Assembly (NCBI GenBank): GCA_040878345.1
Contig: JBBDML010000018.1
Location: forward strand, 260,365-324,364
Direction of reading: 5' to 3'
From: ZC4RG35 sp040878345
GTDB lineage: Bacteria; Actinomycetota; Acidimicrobiia; Spongiisociales; ZC4RG35
DNA length: 64,000 nucleotides
Part shown: piece by piece, positions 25,241 to 34,201 of the stretch
How the letters are laid out: every line of letters starts with the position of its first letter
How positions within the stretch are numbered: position 1 is the stretch's first letter
Notes under the pieces: generated by a model
Told to the model about the DNA's origin: nothing
What the model saw: the letters and a program-made list of their open reading frames with translations, nothing else
The model's database searches: none
Program-made: the position numbers and the translations under genes

Positions 25241-26725
25241 TCAGCCGCCGACGGCGATCACCTTCGAGGCCTCACCCACGAAGGTGGTGATTGCCGGGTA
25301 GAAGCCGACTGCCACCGTCAACGCCATCGAGATCCCCAAGGCGAGGCGGAGCGAGCCGGCTGGGGCGCTGGTCGGGTCACCGGCGAAGTCGCCTGCGGGA
25401 TCGTCGAGCCACACCGTCTTGATCACCTTGGCGTAGTAGTACAGGGCCAGCACCGCATTGACCGCAGCGATCACCGCCAGTGCGATGGTGGCCTCCCCTC
25501 CGGCGATCATCACCGAGCGGAACATCACGAATTTGGCGAACCAGCCGGCAAGGGGCGGTATCCCGGCGAGGCTGAAGAAGAAGACGCCCACCAGGAGACC
25601 GACCCGGGGCTGTACCTTCCCGATCCCGGCCCAGGCACCGAGTTCACCGGACTGGGTGATGCGGGCCCCGGCGATGACCACGGCGAATGCTCCCAGGTTC
25701 ATCACCGCATAGATGACCAGATAGATCACGGTGGCGGCGAACCCCTCCTCGAGGTCGGACCCGGAGATGGCGGCGGCGGCAAAGGGCACCAGCATGAACC
25801 CGGCCTGGGCGATCGAGGAGTAGGCGAGAAGACGCACGATGTTGGTCTGTCTCAAGGCGGAGAGGTTCCCGATGGTCATCGAAAGCGTGGCCAGCAGCCA
25901 GAGCGCCGGGGCCCAGATGTCGGAGAGCCCGGGGAGGGCGAGGTACATCACGAGCAGCATGGCGACGAACCCGGCGGCCTTGGAGTTGACCGACAGGTAG
26001 GCGGTGATCGGAGTCGGGGCTCCCTCGTAGGTGTCCGGGGCCCAGAAGTGGAAGGGAACGGCCGCGATCTTGAAGGCGAAGCCGATGATGACGAAGAGCA
26101 CCGCCATCACCATCAGCGGCTCCTCCGACCGCCCCGCGGTGGCTGCGGCGAGGGCTGTGAACTCAACCTCACCGGTGAGCCCGAAGAGGAGTGACATCCC
26201 GTAGAGGAGGATGGCGGTGGAGAGAACCCCGAGGATGAAGTATTTCATCGAGGCCTCGTTCGACTTGACGTCCCCCTTGCGCCACCCGGCGAGCATGTAG
26301 AGGGGGCCGGTGACCAACTCGATCCCGATGAAGAGCACGATCAGATCGCGTGCCGAGGCCAACACCAGGGACCCGAGGACCGAGGCAAGCAGAAGGAAGT
26401 AATACTCGCCCTGGTAGTAGCGGTCGGACTCGATGACGTCTTGGGACATGAGGAAGACCACGTAGGCGGCGATGAGGAAAAGCCCCTTGAGGACCAGGGC
26501 GAACTGATCCACCACGAATGAGTCGTCGAACATCGACCTGACTTCACCGGAGAATGCGAGAAAGGCCAGGGGAAGCAAGGCGAGAGCGGTCCCGGCAACC
26601 GCAGTCGTCGCCGTCCAGTACTTCTTCGAGCGAGGGAGCACCAGGTCGAGGGCGAGTACCGCGACCATCGTGGCCACCAGGATGAGCTCCGGTGCCAGGG
26701 CCAGGTAGTCGACTTCGAAGGTCAC
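25241..26725 (-). CDS. nuoN: complex I subunit N, locus 1
   Basis: Antiporter-like proton-pumping membrane subunit of complex I (494 residues, about 14 helices). Family segments include FILGVLSTAILLYGMSLLFG, KIAAVPFHFWAPDTYEGAPT and LLAYSSIAQAGFM. It is the last gene of locus 1, preceded by a 121-base gap holding a GTAC heptad repeat. The start is GTG. In this locus it belongs to a complex without the NuoEFG module. Confidence 0.93.
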   Translation of the reverse strand: MTFEVDYLALAPELILVATMVAVLALDLVLPRSKKYWTATTAVAGTALALLPLAFLAFSGEVRSMFDDSFVVDQFALVLKGLFLIAAYVVFLMSQDVIESDRYYQGEYYFLLLASVLGSLVLASARDLIVLFIGIELVTGPLYMLAGWRKGDVKSNEASMKYFILGVLSTAILLYGMSLLFGLTGEVEFTALAAATAGRSEEPLMVMAVLFVIIGFAFKIAAVPFHFWAPDTYEGAPTPITAYLSVNSKAAGFVAMLLVMYLALPGLSDIWAPALWLLATLSMTIGNLSALRQTNIVRLLAYSSIAQAGFMLVPFAAAAISGSDLEEGFAATVIYLVIYAVMNLGAFAVVIAGARITQSGELGAWAGIGKVQPRVGLLVGVFFFSLAGIPPLAGWFAKFVMFRSVMIAGGEATIALAVIAAVNAVLALYYYAKVIKTVWLDDPAGDFAGDPTSAPAGSLRLALGISMALTVAVGFYPAITTFVGEASKVIAVGG

Positions 26726-26738
26726 TGCGTGACCTCTC

Positions 26739-26815
26739 GTACCTGATACCTGGTACCTGGTACTTGGAACCGCGCCGGATGATGGTCGAGGTACTCAGTA
26801 CCCGGTACCCGGTAC
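26739..26815. repeat. GTAC heptad repeat, copy B (nuoM-nuoN gap)
   Basis: Two clusters with GTAC phased every seven bases: 26739, 26753, 26760 (degenerate units at 26746 and 26767), then 26791, 26798, 26805, 26812. The clusters are roughly inverted with respect to each other. After them comes GAGCGAGGTGAGCGGAGTGA, also seen in similar form after copy D. Confidence 0.88.
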
Positions 26816-26846
26816 GGAGCGAGGTGAGCGGAGTGAGCCGAGCTCC

Positions 26847-28433
26847 TCATCCTCCGAACACCATGCTGACCATGGAGGTCACCGTGTCGGTGGTCGCGTT
26901 GAACACCAGCTTGGGGTAGAGGCCGATGATCACGATGAGGACGACCATGGGCACCCAGGAGGCCAGCTCGAAACGGTCGGCGTCGTGGAGGTCGTGACCG
27001 TCCCATTCCGAGGAGGGCTCCCCGAGGTTCACCCGCTGCAGCATCCAGAGCATGTAGCCGGCGGTCAGCACGGTGCCCACCGCCCCCGCCACCATGGCGC
27101 TGCGGAACACACCGAGGGACAGCCCGTCGAGGGGGTTGTAGGAGCCGACCAGCGACATGAACTCCCCCCAGAACCCGGCCAGGCCGGGAAGGCCCAGGGA
27201 AGCGATGGCGGTGAAAGCGAAGATCCCGCCGATCACCGGCATCAGCTTCATGTTGCCCCCAAGACGCGCCATCTCCCTGGTGTGGTAGCGGTGGCTCATC
27301 GACCCGGCGAGAAAGAAGAGAAGGCCGGTGATCAGACCGTGGGCCACCATCCCGATGACCGCAGCGTTGATCCCGACGTCGGTGAGGGTGGAGATCCCCA
27401 GCATGACGAAGCCCATGTGCCCCACCGAGGAGAAGGCGATGAGACGTTTCATGTCGGTCTGGGCCAGGCAGGCCAGCGACCCATAGATGATCCCGATCAC
27501 GGCGAGGATGGCGATGACCGGAGCCCAGTTGACCGCTTCCTGGGGGAGTATTGGCAGCGAGATCCGGATGAACCCGTAGGAGCCGAGCTTCAGGAGGATG
27601 GCGGCCAGGAGCACCGAGCCCACAGTGGGAGCCGCGGTATGGGCGTCGGGGAGCCAGGTGTGAAGCGGCCACATCGGGACCTTGACCGCGAACCCGAGGA
27701 ACATGGCGCCGAACACCAGGAAGGCGAAATTCCCGGTAAATGCGCCCTGGGCGCCGAGCTGGGTGAGCGCCGTTATGTCGAAGGTCCGCTCCGGCCCCAC
27801 GTTCCCCGACTCGAAATAGAGGGCGAGGAACCCGAGGAGCAGAAACGCCGACCCGAACAGGGTGAACAGGAAGAACTTGATCGAGGCATAGAGCCTGGTC
27901 TCGTACTCCTTGCGGAACCCGGGGATCCTCCTTGGGGTCTTGTCACCCCAGATCCCGATCATGAAGTACATGGGGACCAGGACCACTTCGAAGAAGATGA
28001 AGAAGAGGACCAGGTCGAGGGCGACAAAAGTCCCATTCATCCCGGTGGCCAGGATCAGCATCAGGATGAGGAAGGCCTTGGGGTTCCGCGGCTCCTCCCA
28101 ATGATTCCAGGAGTAGATCACCGACAGGACCACCACGAAGGTGGAGAGGACCAGCAAGGGGAGGCTGATCCCGTCGACCCCGAGGTGGTAATTGGCATTG
28201 ATGGCGCCGATCCAGGTCTCATCGACCTCGAACTGGTAGCTGTTGTAGCCCGAGGCGCCGAAGTCGAACTGGCCTACCAGCAGCACACTGGCAAGGAAGG
28301 TGAGGACCGCAACCAGGAGGCCGGTCCGCTTGAGGACGTCCTCGTTGGAGCCGGGGATCAACCCCAAGAGCAGTGCTCCGACAAAGGGCAGGAAGACGAT
28401 GATCGTCAGACCCCAGCTTTCAAACCAATCCAT
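26847..28433 (-). CDS. nuoM: complex I subunit M, locus 1
   Basis: Antiporter-like proton-pumping subunit (528 residues, about 14 helices). Markers are FFEVVLVPMYFMIGIWG with the conserved Glu, VKVPMWPLHTWLPDAHTAAP, LIAFSSVGHMGFVMLG and GLPGLAGFWGEF. The ATG follows the nuoL stop by 22 bases. Only one nuoM copy is present, so this is not the double-M type of complex I. Confidence 0.95.
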   Translation of the reverse strand: MDWFESWGLTIIVFLPFVGALLLGLIPGSNEDVLKRTGLLVAVLTFLASVLLVGQFDFGASGYNSYQFEVDETWIGAINANYHLGVDGISLPLLVLSTFVVVLSVIYSWNHWEEPRNPKAFLILMLILATGMNGTFVALDLVLFFIFFEVVLVPMYFMIGIWGDKTPRRIPGFRKEYETRLYASIKFFLFTLFGSAFLLLGFLALYFESGNVGPERTFDITALTQLGAQGAFTGNFAFLVFGAMFLGFAVKVPMWPLHTWLPDAHTAAPTVGSVLLAAILLKLGSYGFIRISLPILPQEAVNWAPVIAILAVIGIIYGSLACLAQTDMKRLIAFSSVGHMGFVMLGISTLTDVGINAAVIGMVAHGLITGLLFFLAGSMSHRYHTREMARLGGNMKLMPVIGGIFAFTAIASLGLPGLAGFWGEFMSLVGSYNPLDGLSLGVFRSAMVAGAVGTVLTAGYMLWMLQRVNLGEPSSEWDGHDLHDADRFELASWVPMVVLIVIIGLYPKLVFNATTDTVTSMVSMVFGG

Positions 28434-28455
28434 CTCTCAGCCTCTCCACTTTTCC

Positions 28456-30432
28456 TTAGATCACGAACACGAACAACACGACGAGGATGATGGCCCCGGC
28501 GACGAAGGCGGCCGCGTATTGCTGGACCCGCCCGGTCTGCCACTTCCGCACCGCTCCACCGGCCCCATCCGTCATCGCAGACAGGCCGTTGAATATCCCA
28601 TCGACGCCGAGCTGGTCGACGCCGTTGTAGACGAGATTGCCCAGCATCTTGACCAGGCCTCCAACCGTATTGATCGCCCCGTCGATCACATAGGTGTTGG
28701 TCCAGTCGACGAATCTCGCCAAGGGGCCGGTGGTGGCCCCGACCACCCCCAGTGCCAGATCGTCGATGAAGTACTTCCGTCTCAGCAGCGGATAGACCAG
28801 TGGGACCGCGAACCGATCCCGCATCTGTTGGGTCCCCTTGTCAGGGCCGAAGACCCGCCAGCCGAGAGCCAGCCCCAGGACCGCCGCAGCCAGCCCGATG
28901 CCGGCCAGAGCAAAGTCGATCGACTCGGCATGATGATCACCCATCACCACCTCCCTCACCGCAAGCCAATCGGTGAAGTTCCCGATGCCGGGCCATGAGA
29001 CACCGGGGATGTTGAGCAGACCGAACAGGATCGACCCGGTTGCCAGCGCCACCAATGGGCGGGTCATGATTGGGGGCGACTCGTGTGGGTGACCGTGACC
29101 TTTGTAGGAGCCATGGAAGGTGAGGGCGACGCAACGCGCCATGTAGAAAGCAGTGACGAAGGCCCCGGCGATGGCCACCCACATCACCGTGGTGTACCCC
29201 TCCTGACCCAACGTCGCCAAGATCTCGTCCTTGGACCAGAACCCGGCCAGGGGGGCGATCCCGGAGAGGGCCAACGACCCGGCGACGAAGGTCCAGTAGG
29301 TGGTGGGCATCTCCTTGCGAAGCCCGCCCATGTCACTCATGTTGTTGGAGTGGACCGCATGGATCACCGAGCCGGCGCCGAGGAAGAGGAGAGCCTTGAA
29401 GAAGGCATGGGTGAACAGGTGGAAGAGCCCGGCGGTGTACCCGCCGGCAGCGACCGCGGTCATCATGTATCCGAGCTGGGACACCGTCGAGTAGGCAAGG
29501 ACCTTCTTGATGTCGTCGGCGACAAGGGCGAGCAGGCCGATGGCGAAGAGGGTGATGGCCCCGATCGCCACCATGAGGTTGCGGGTGTCAGCGCCGAGAT
29601 ACTCGTACAAGGGGAAAGTCCGGGCCATCAGGTAGACCCCGGCAGTGACCATGGTGGCGGCGTGCATCAGGGCCGATACCGGGGTTGGGCCGGCCATCGC
29701 ATCGGGTAGCCAGATGTGGAGTGGGAACTGGGCGCTCTTCCCCATGGCCCCGAAGAAGAGGAGAAGACCGGCGGTGACCGCCACAGCACCCAGGGCTTGG
29801 TTGTGCCCCGCCGCTGCCCGACCCAATTCGGCGAGGTCGAAGGTGCCGATGCTGACCCCGACCAGGATGGTCCCCAGGATCAACCCGACATCGGCCACCT
29901 TGTTGGTCATGAAGGCCTTGTTGCCCGCCTTCACGATCTCGAGATCCTCCCAGTAGAACCCGATCAGGAAGTAGGAGGCCAGGCCGACTCCCTCCCAACC
30001 CACGATGAGCTGGATCAGGTTGGGGGCGCCGACCAGGACCAGCATCGCCCCGGCGAAGAGGGAGAAGGCGGCGAAGAACCAGTCGACACGTCGGTCGCCG
30101 TGCATGTACCCCAGGGCGTAGATGAAGACCAGGAGGCCGACCAGGTTGATCAGGAAGTACATCATGATCGAGAGCCCGTCGACCACCCACCCCAGCTCGA
30201 ACACCAGCCCCGAGCCGATCCGGCCGATCTCGAAGGTGGTCTGGTCGAGGACTCCACCGGTCATGTTCATCACGAACAGGACGCTGGCCCACACCAGGTT
30301 GATGGCGAGGGCGCCCACCGCGATCTCCCCGCCCTGGTACTTCATCCTCTTTCCGAAGGCGAGGATGACGAGGAAGGCGAGGAGAGGGAGCACCAGCATG
30401 ACCCCGGCGGTTTCGACGAAGAAGGAGCCCAC
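28456..30432 (-). CDS. nuoL: complex I subunit L, locus 1
   Basis: Largest antiporter-like subunit (658 residues) with the long lateral helix and distal membrane anchor typical of NuoL. Markers: LIVGWEGVGLASYFLIGFYW, SAQFPLHIWLPDAMAGPTPV, HAATMVTAGVYL and LAYSTVSQLGYM. The C-terminal part (AINTVGGLVKMLGNLVYNGV onward) is the amphipathic arm and last helix. It is separated from nuoK by a GTAC repeat. Confidence 0.95.
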   Translation of the reverse strand: MGSFFVETAGVMLVLPLLAFLVILAFGKRMKYQGGEIAVGALAINLVWASVLFVMNMTGGVLDQTTFEIGRIGSGLVFELGWVVDGLSIMMYFLINLVGLLVFIYALGYMHGDRRVDWFFAAFSLFAGAMLVLVGAPNLIQLIVGWEGVGLASYFLIGFYWEDLEIVKAGNKAFMTNKVADVGLILGTILVGVSIGTFDLAELGRAAAGHNQALGAVAVTAGLLLFFGAMGKSAQFPLHIWLPDAMAGPTPVSALMHAATMVTAGVYLMARTFPLYEYLGADTRNLMVAIGAITLFAIGLLALVADDIKKVLAYSTVSQLGYMMTAVAAGGYTAGLFHLFTHAFFKALLFLGAGSVIHAVHSNNMSDMGGLRKEMPTTYWTFVAGSLALSGIAPLAGFWSKDEILATLGQEGYTTVMWVAIAGAFVTAFYMARCVALTFHGSYKGHGHPHESPPIMTRPLVALATGSILFGLLNIPGVSWPGIGNFTDWLAVREVVMGDHHAESIDFALAGIGLAAAVLGLALGWRVFGPDKGTQQMRDRFAVPLVYPLLRRKYFIDDLALGVVGATTGPLARFVDWTNTYVIDGAINTVGGLVKMLGNLVYNGVDQLGVDGIFNGLSAMTDGAGGAVRKWQTGRVQQYAAAFVAGAIILVVLFVFVI

Positions 30433-30452
30433 TACGTGACCTCCTTCCTTGT

Positions 30453-30515
30453 GTACTTGGTACTTGGTACCTGGTACTTGGACGGTCTCTGTACCAAGTA
30501 CTCCGTACCAAGCAC
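30453..30515. repeat. GTAC heptad repeat, copy C (nuoK-nuoL gap, locus 1)
   Basis: GTAC at 30453, 30460, 30467, 30474 and, in inverted sense, at 30491, 30498, 30505 with a degenerate unit at 30512. The left cluster reads TACTTGG repeatedly and the right one CCAAGTA, so the two halves are inverted repeats of each other around a 13-base centre. Confidence 0.9.
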
Positions 30516-30538
30516 CGCGAGGCGAAGCCGAGCCGCGA

Positions 30539-30844
30539 TCACCATCGCATCAGGCTCAGGTCGTCGACATTGGCTGACCTTCGGTTGCGAAAGATCATCA
30601 GCACGATGGCCAGGCCGATCCCGACCTCGGCGGCGGCGACGGTGATGACGAAGATGGCGAACACCTGGCCGATGGCCTGTGAGGTGACCAGATACGACTC
30701 GAAGGCCACCAAGTTGATGTTGACCGCGGCCAACATCAGCTCGACGGAGAGCAGGATCAGCACCAGGTTGCGTCGGACCAGGAGCCCGTAGACCCCGAAG
30801 GCGAACAGCGCCGCCGCCAAGACCAGGAATTGGGCGAGGATCAT
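30539..30844 (-). CDS. nuoK: complex I subunit K, locus 1
   Basis: Small membrane subunit (101 residues, three helices) of the proton path. Both conserved Glu residues are present, in LSVELMLAAVN and TVAAAEVGIGL. The ATG shares one base with the nuoJ stop (TGATG), so translation is coupled. I use this start because it gives normal family length. Confidence 0.94.
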   Translation of the reverse strand: MILAQFLVLAAALFAFGVYGLLVRRNLVLILLSVELMLAAVNINLVAFESYLVTSQAIGQVFAIFVITVAAAEVGIGLAIVLMIFRNRRSANVDDLSLMRW

Positions 30845-31395
30845 CAGACCGCAGCCCTTTCCTCTTCCTCGACCGGTGTCAGGTCGCGGCGGGCCAGGGT
30901 GATCCCCCCGATCAAGGCGCCGAGGAGGACGAAGGACACCACTTCGAAGGGGATGACGAACCGACCCAGCAGCGACTCCCCGATGAGCTCGGTGCTTGTG
31001 GGGGTTCCGGTGGAGGTGATCAACCCGGTCCCGAAGGCATCGATCGAGGCCCACGACATGAGAGCGAACACCAGAACCGCCAGCACCGCCGGCACCGCCT
31101 TGTGCTCGGAGTCGAGTCCGACATCGAGCCCGGTGGGCGCCCTGGTGATCATGATCCCGAAGAGGAAGAGGACGATCACCGCCCCGATGTAGACCAGGAC
31201 CAGCGACCAGGCGACGAACTCGGCGGAGAGGACGAGGAACAGCGCGGCGATGCCGCCGAGGGCACCCACCAGATAGAGGGCGGCGTGGACCACGTTCTTC
31301 GAGGTGACCACCCGGAAACCGGAGAAGAGCACCGCGAGGCCGATGGCGGAGAACACCCAGTTGACGGGCTCAGAGATCCAGTCGGCGATGGTCAA
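30844..31395 (-). CDS. nuoJ: complex I subunit J, locus 1
   Basis: Membrane subunit of 183 residues with five predicted helices. The helix-3 segment SLVLVYIGAVIVLFLFGIMI carries the Tyr-Ile-Gly-Ala signature of NuoJ. Translation starts at TTG one base after the nuoI stop. Confidence 0.92.
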   Translation of the reverse strand: MTIADWISEPVNWVFSAIGLAVLFSGFRVVTSKNVVHAALYLVGALGGIAALFLVLSAEFVAWSLVLVYIGAVIVLFLFGIMITRAPTGLDVGLDSEHKAVPAVLAVLVFALMSWASIDAFGTGLITSTGTPTSTELIGESLLGRFVIPFEVVSFVLLGALIGGITLARRDLTPVEEEERAAV

Positions 31396-31396
31396 C

Positions 31397-31897
31397 TCAC
31401 TTCTCCAGTGCCGGTTCCTCGGGGACGGTCTTCAACCAGTCCTGGAGACGGTCCATGTCGTGGAGCATGGCCCCCATGTTCTGCTCGGAGTACTCGTACT
31501 CGGGGCTCCAGAACAGGGCATCGAAGGGGCAGACCTCGACACAGATCCCGCAGTACATGCACAGGGCGTAGTCGATGTCGAAACGATCCAGCTTTGCCCT
31601 GACCTTGATCCTGCCCCCCGGTTTGTCGGGTGGGATCTCCTCCTTGTGACCCTCGATGTAGATGCACCAGTCGGGACAGGACCGGGCACAGAGCATGCAG
31701 ACCGTGCAGGCCTCCTGGTCCAGTGCGATGACTCCACGCGCCCGGGGCACCGGTGTCTCCTTGACCTTGGGGTAGTTGACCGTGGCCAGGTGCCTCTTGG
31801 GGAGGAAGATGGTCTTGAACATGGTGGTGATGGTCACCATCAGGCCCTTGTAGAGGCCGGTGCCGGGGATCGGGCGTCTGGTCTTGGTATCGGTCAC
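31397..31897 (-). CDS. nuoI: complex I subunit I, locus 1 (2x[4Fe-4S])
   Basis: Ferredoxin-like peripheral-arm subunit of 166 residues carrying two [4Fe-4S] clusters: CTVCMLCARSCPDWC and CMYCGICVEVCP. In the first motif DWC replaces the usual small residues after CP, adding a Cys. The GTG start overlaps the nuoH stop as GTGA. Without NuoEFG in this locus, the electron entry probably docks near this subunit, as ferredoxin does on photosynthetic and some archaeal complex I relatives. Confidence 0.93.
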   Translation of the reverse strand: MTDTKTRRPIPGTGLYKGLMVTITTMFKTIFLPKRHLATVNYPKVKETPVPRARGVIALDQEACTVCMLCARSCPDWCIYIEGHKEEIPPDKPGGRIKVRAKLDRFDIDYALCMYCGICVEVCPFDALFWSPEYEYSEQNMGAMLHDMDRLQDWLKTVPEEPALEK

Positions 31898-32901
31898 AGG
31901 ATCACCTTGAAGGTGGCGGACAGGGCGATGTTGACCAGGGCCAGCGGGATCAGCCACTTCCAGGCCAGGCTCTGCAGCTGATCCTCCCGAAAACGGGGGA
32001 AGGTCCAGCGGAACCAGATCATGGCAAAGGCGAGGAGGAACACTTTGACCATGAGGATCACCGGGCCGGCGAGCTCGAGCGCCCCGGTGGGCACGCCGGG
32101 CAGCCAGTAACCACCGAGGAAGAGGGTGGCGGCTATCGCCGACAGGGTGAACATGTTGGCGAACTCGGCGAGGAAGAAGAAGAGGAACCGAAAGCCCGAG
32201 TACTCGGTGAGATACCCCATCACCAGCTCCGACTCGGCGATCGGCATGTCGAATGGGATCCGGGACAGCTCGGCGAGGGCGGCGATCATGAAGATGACGA
32301 ACCCGACGAACTGGAAGATGACGAACGGGTAGCCGGCGGCGATCTGAGCCTCGACGATCCCGCTCATGCTCATAGTCCCCGCCATGATCACCGCGCCCAC
32401 GGCCGCCAGGACCAAGGGCAGCTCATAGGCGATGAGCTGGCCGGCGGCGCGGAGACCCCCCATCAGCGAGTACTTGTTGGCCGACGACCACCCCGCCATG
32501 AGGATCCCGATGGTGCTCAGCGACGAGATGGCCAGGGCGTAGAAGATCCCCACCGAGAGGTCCCGGAAGATGAGGCCGGGCCCGAAAGGGATGACCACGA
32601 ACAGGGCCACCGTCCCTACCAGCACCAGCACCGGCGCCGCCTTGAACACCGGTCGGTCGGCATCGTCGGGGATGATGTCCTCCTTCTGGAAGAACTTGAT
32701 GCCGTCGGCGATCAGCTGGGCCCAACCCCAGCGGCCACCGGCGAAATAGGGCCCGATCCGGGCCTGCATCTTGGCCGAGAGCTTCATCTCGGCGAACCCG
32801 ATCACCATCCCGATCAGCGGGATCATCAGGGCCACCAGCGCCAGCTTCGCTCCCAACGAGACCCAGAAGTTGGAGAGGAGATCGGTCACGAAAGCCGGCA
32901 A
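31894..32901 (-). CDS. nuoH: complex I subunit H, locus 1
   Basis: Membrane subunit linking the peripheral and membrane arms and forming part of the quinone cavity (335 residues, eight helices). Markers: MQARIGPYFAGGRWGWAQ, LAELSRIPFDMPIAESELV, GYLTEYSGFRF and LFLGGY. It starts at TTG (32901) with GGAAAGG upstream. A 109-base gap with a GTAC repeat separates it from nuoD. NuoE, NuoF and NuoG genes, which would lie here, are absent. Confidence 0.94.
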   Translation of the reverse strand: MPAFVTDLLSNFWVSLGAKLALVALMIPLIGMVIGFAEMKLSAKMQARIGPYFAGGRWGWAQLIADGIKFFQKEDIIPDDADRPVFKAAPVLVLVGTVALFVVIPFGPGLIFRDLSVGIFYALAISSLSTIGILMAGWSSANKYSLMGGLRAAGQLIAYELPLVLAAVGAVIMAGTMSMSGIVEAQIAAGYPFVIFQFVGFVIFMIAALAELSRIPFDMPIAESELVMGYLTEYSGFRFLFFFLAEFANMFTLSAIAATLFLGGYWLPGVPTGALELAGPVILMVKVFLLAFAMIWFRWTFPRFREDQLQSLAWKWLIPLALVNIALSATFKVIL

Positions 32902-32924
32902 GCTGCCGCCTTTCCGACCGGCCC

Positions 32925-32987
32925 GTACCCGGTACCCGTTACCCAGTACCCAGACGGCCCTGGTACTTGGTACCCGGTACTAAGTAC
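32925..32987. repeat. GTAC heptad repeat, copy D (nuoD-nuoH gap)
   Basis: GTAC at 32925, 32932, 32946 (degenerate unit at 32939), then 32963, 32970, 32977, 32984, all in seven-base phase within each cluster. Followed by GAGGGAGCGGAGCGACCGAG before the nuoD stop. This gap is where nuoE, nuoF and nuoG would be in a fourteen-gene operon. Confidence 0.88.
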
Positions 32988-33010
32988 GACGAGGGAGCGG
33001 AGCGACCGAG

Positions 33011-34201
33011 TCATCTGTCGACATCCCCGAGCACGAAGTCGAGCGACCCCATGATGGCGATGATGTCAGGCACCAGGATCCCCTCCAGGATCCAGGGGAG
33101 GATCGAGATGTTGGAGAAGCTCGCCGAGCGGATCTTGAGCCGGTAGGGGCCCGAGCCGCCGTCTGAGACCAGGTAATAGCCCATCTCCCCCTTGGGGTTC
33201 TCCGCCCTGACATAGGTCTCGCCCTTGGGGACCTTGATCACCTTTGGGACTTTGGCCTGCAGGGGCCCGGATGGGATTCCGTCGACAGCCTGCTGGACGA
33301 TCCGGGCCGACTCCCTGATCTCCTGGAGCCGGACCCACCACCGGTCCCAGCAGTCGCCTGCGGTCCCTGTGATCACGTCGAACTCGAACCGGTCGTATGG
33401 CAGGTAGTTCTCGGCGCGGCGCAGGTCGAAGGGGACCCCGGATGCCCGCAGATTGGGCCCGGAGACCCCAAAGGCCGCCGCCACCTCGGGCGGAAGCACC
33501 CCGATGCCCTTGGTGCGGGCCAGGATGATCTCGTTCCCCGCCACCAGGTCCTCCAGCTCGACACAGACCTCGAGGACCCGGTCCATGGCTTCACGAGTCT
33601 GGCGGAAGAATCCGGCGGGGAGGTCCTGCACCAGCTTCCGGGTGGAGGATCCCGACCCGTAGGCCGGTTTGACCCCACCGATCCGGTTGAAGTTGGGGTG
33701 GAAGCGGCCGCCGGTGACACCCTCCAGCAGATCGAGAACCCGCTCTCGCTCGCGGAGGGCGAAGAACAGAGGCGTGGCCGCCCCCAGCTCCAACGGATAC
33801 GAGGCCATGAATATCAGGTGGGAGCACATCCGGGCCATCTCGGTGAGGATGAGCCTGATGTACTGGGCCCGCTCCGGCACCTCGACCTCCATCAGCTTCT
33901 CGGCGGCGACGATGAACGGCACCTCGTTGGCATATCCCGAGACCCAGTCGATCCGGTTGACGATCGTGGTGATCTGGGGGTAGGTCCGGACCTCGGAGAG
34001 CTTCTCGTAGCCGCGGTGCATGTAACCGATCACGGGCTGGACGTCGAAGCAGCGCTCACCGTCGACCCTCGCCACCAGACGCAGAACCCCATGGGTCGAT
34101 GGGTGTTGTGGCCCTATGTTGAGGGTCATGTCCTCGGTCTGCAGCTCGACCGAGACCGAGGCCTCGCTGAGGTGGCGGATGGTGTCGGTGTCGATCACCA
34201 T
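33011..34201 (-). CDS. nuoD: complex I subunit D, locus 1
   Basis: 49-kDa-type subunit that forms the quinone-reduction site with NuoB. The quinone-binding loop LNIGPQHPSTHGVLRL is intact, with GYMHRGYEKL, MCSHLIFMA and RFHPNFNRIGG, and the C-terminus ends FVLGDVDR as usual. The ATG at 34201 shares a base with the nuoC stop. At 396 residues it is of ordinary length, in contrast to the acidic-extended NuoD of locus 2. Confidence 0.95.
   Translation of the reverse strand: MVIDTDTIRHLSEASVSVELQTEDMTLNIGPQHPSTHGVLRLVARVDGERCFDVQPVIGYMHRGYEKLSEVRTYPQITTIVNRIDWVSGYANEVPFIVAAEKLMEVEVPERAQYIRLILTEMARMCSHLIFMASYPLELGAATPLFFALRERERVLDLLEGVTGGRFHPNFNRIGGVKPAYGSGSSTRKLVQDLPAGFFRQTREAMDRVLEVCVELEDLVAGNEIILARTKGIGVLPPEVAAAFGVSGPNLRASGVPFDLRRAENYLPYDRFEFDVITGTAGDCWDRWWVRLQEIRESARIVQQAVDGIPSGPLQAKVPKVIKVPKGETYVRAENPKGEMGYYLVSDGGSGPYRLKIRSASFSNISILPWILEGILVPDIIAIMGSLDFVLGDVDR

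Noticed and set aside
26985..28490. 500-codon open frame on the + strand opposite nuoM
   Set aside because: Its product is Gly/His/Glu/Asp-rich with no domain; it mirrors the strongly conserved nuoM codons on the other strand, a common effect of high GC.
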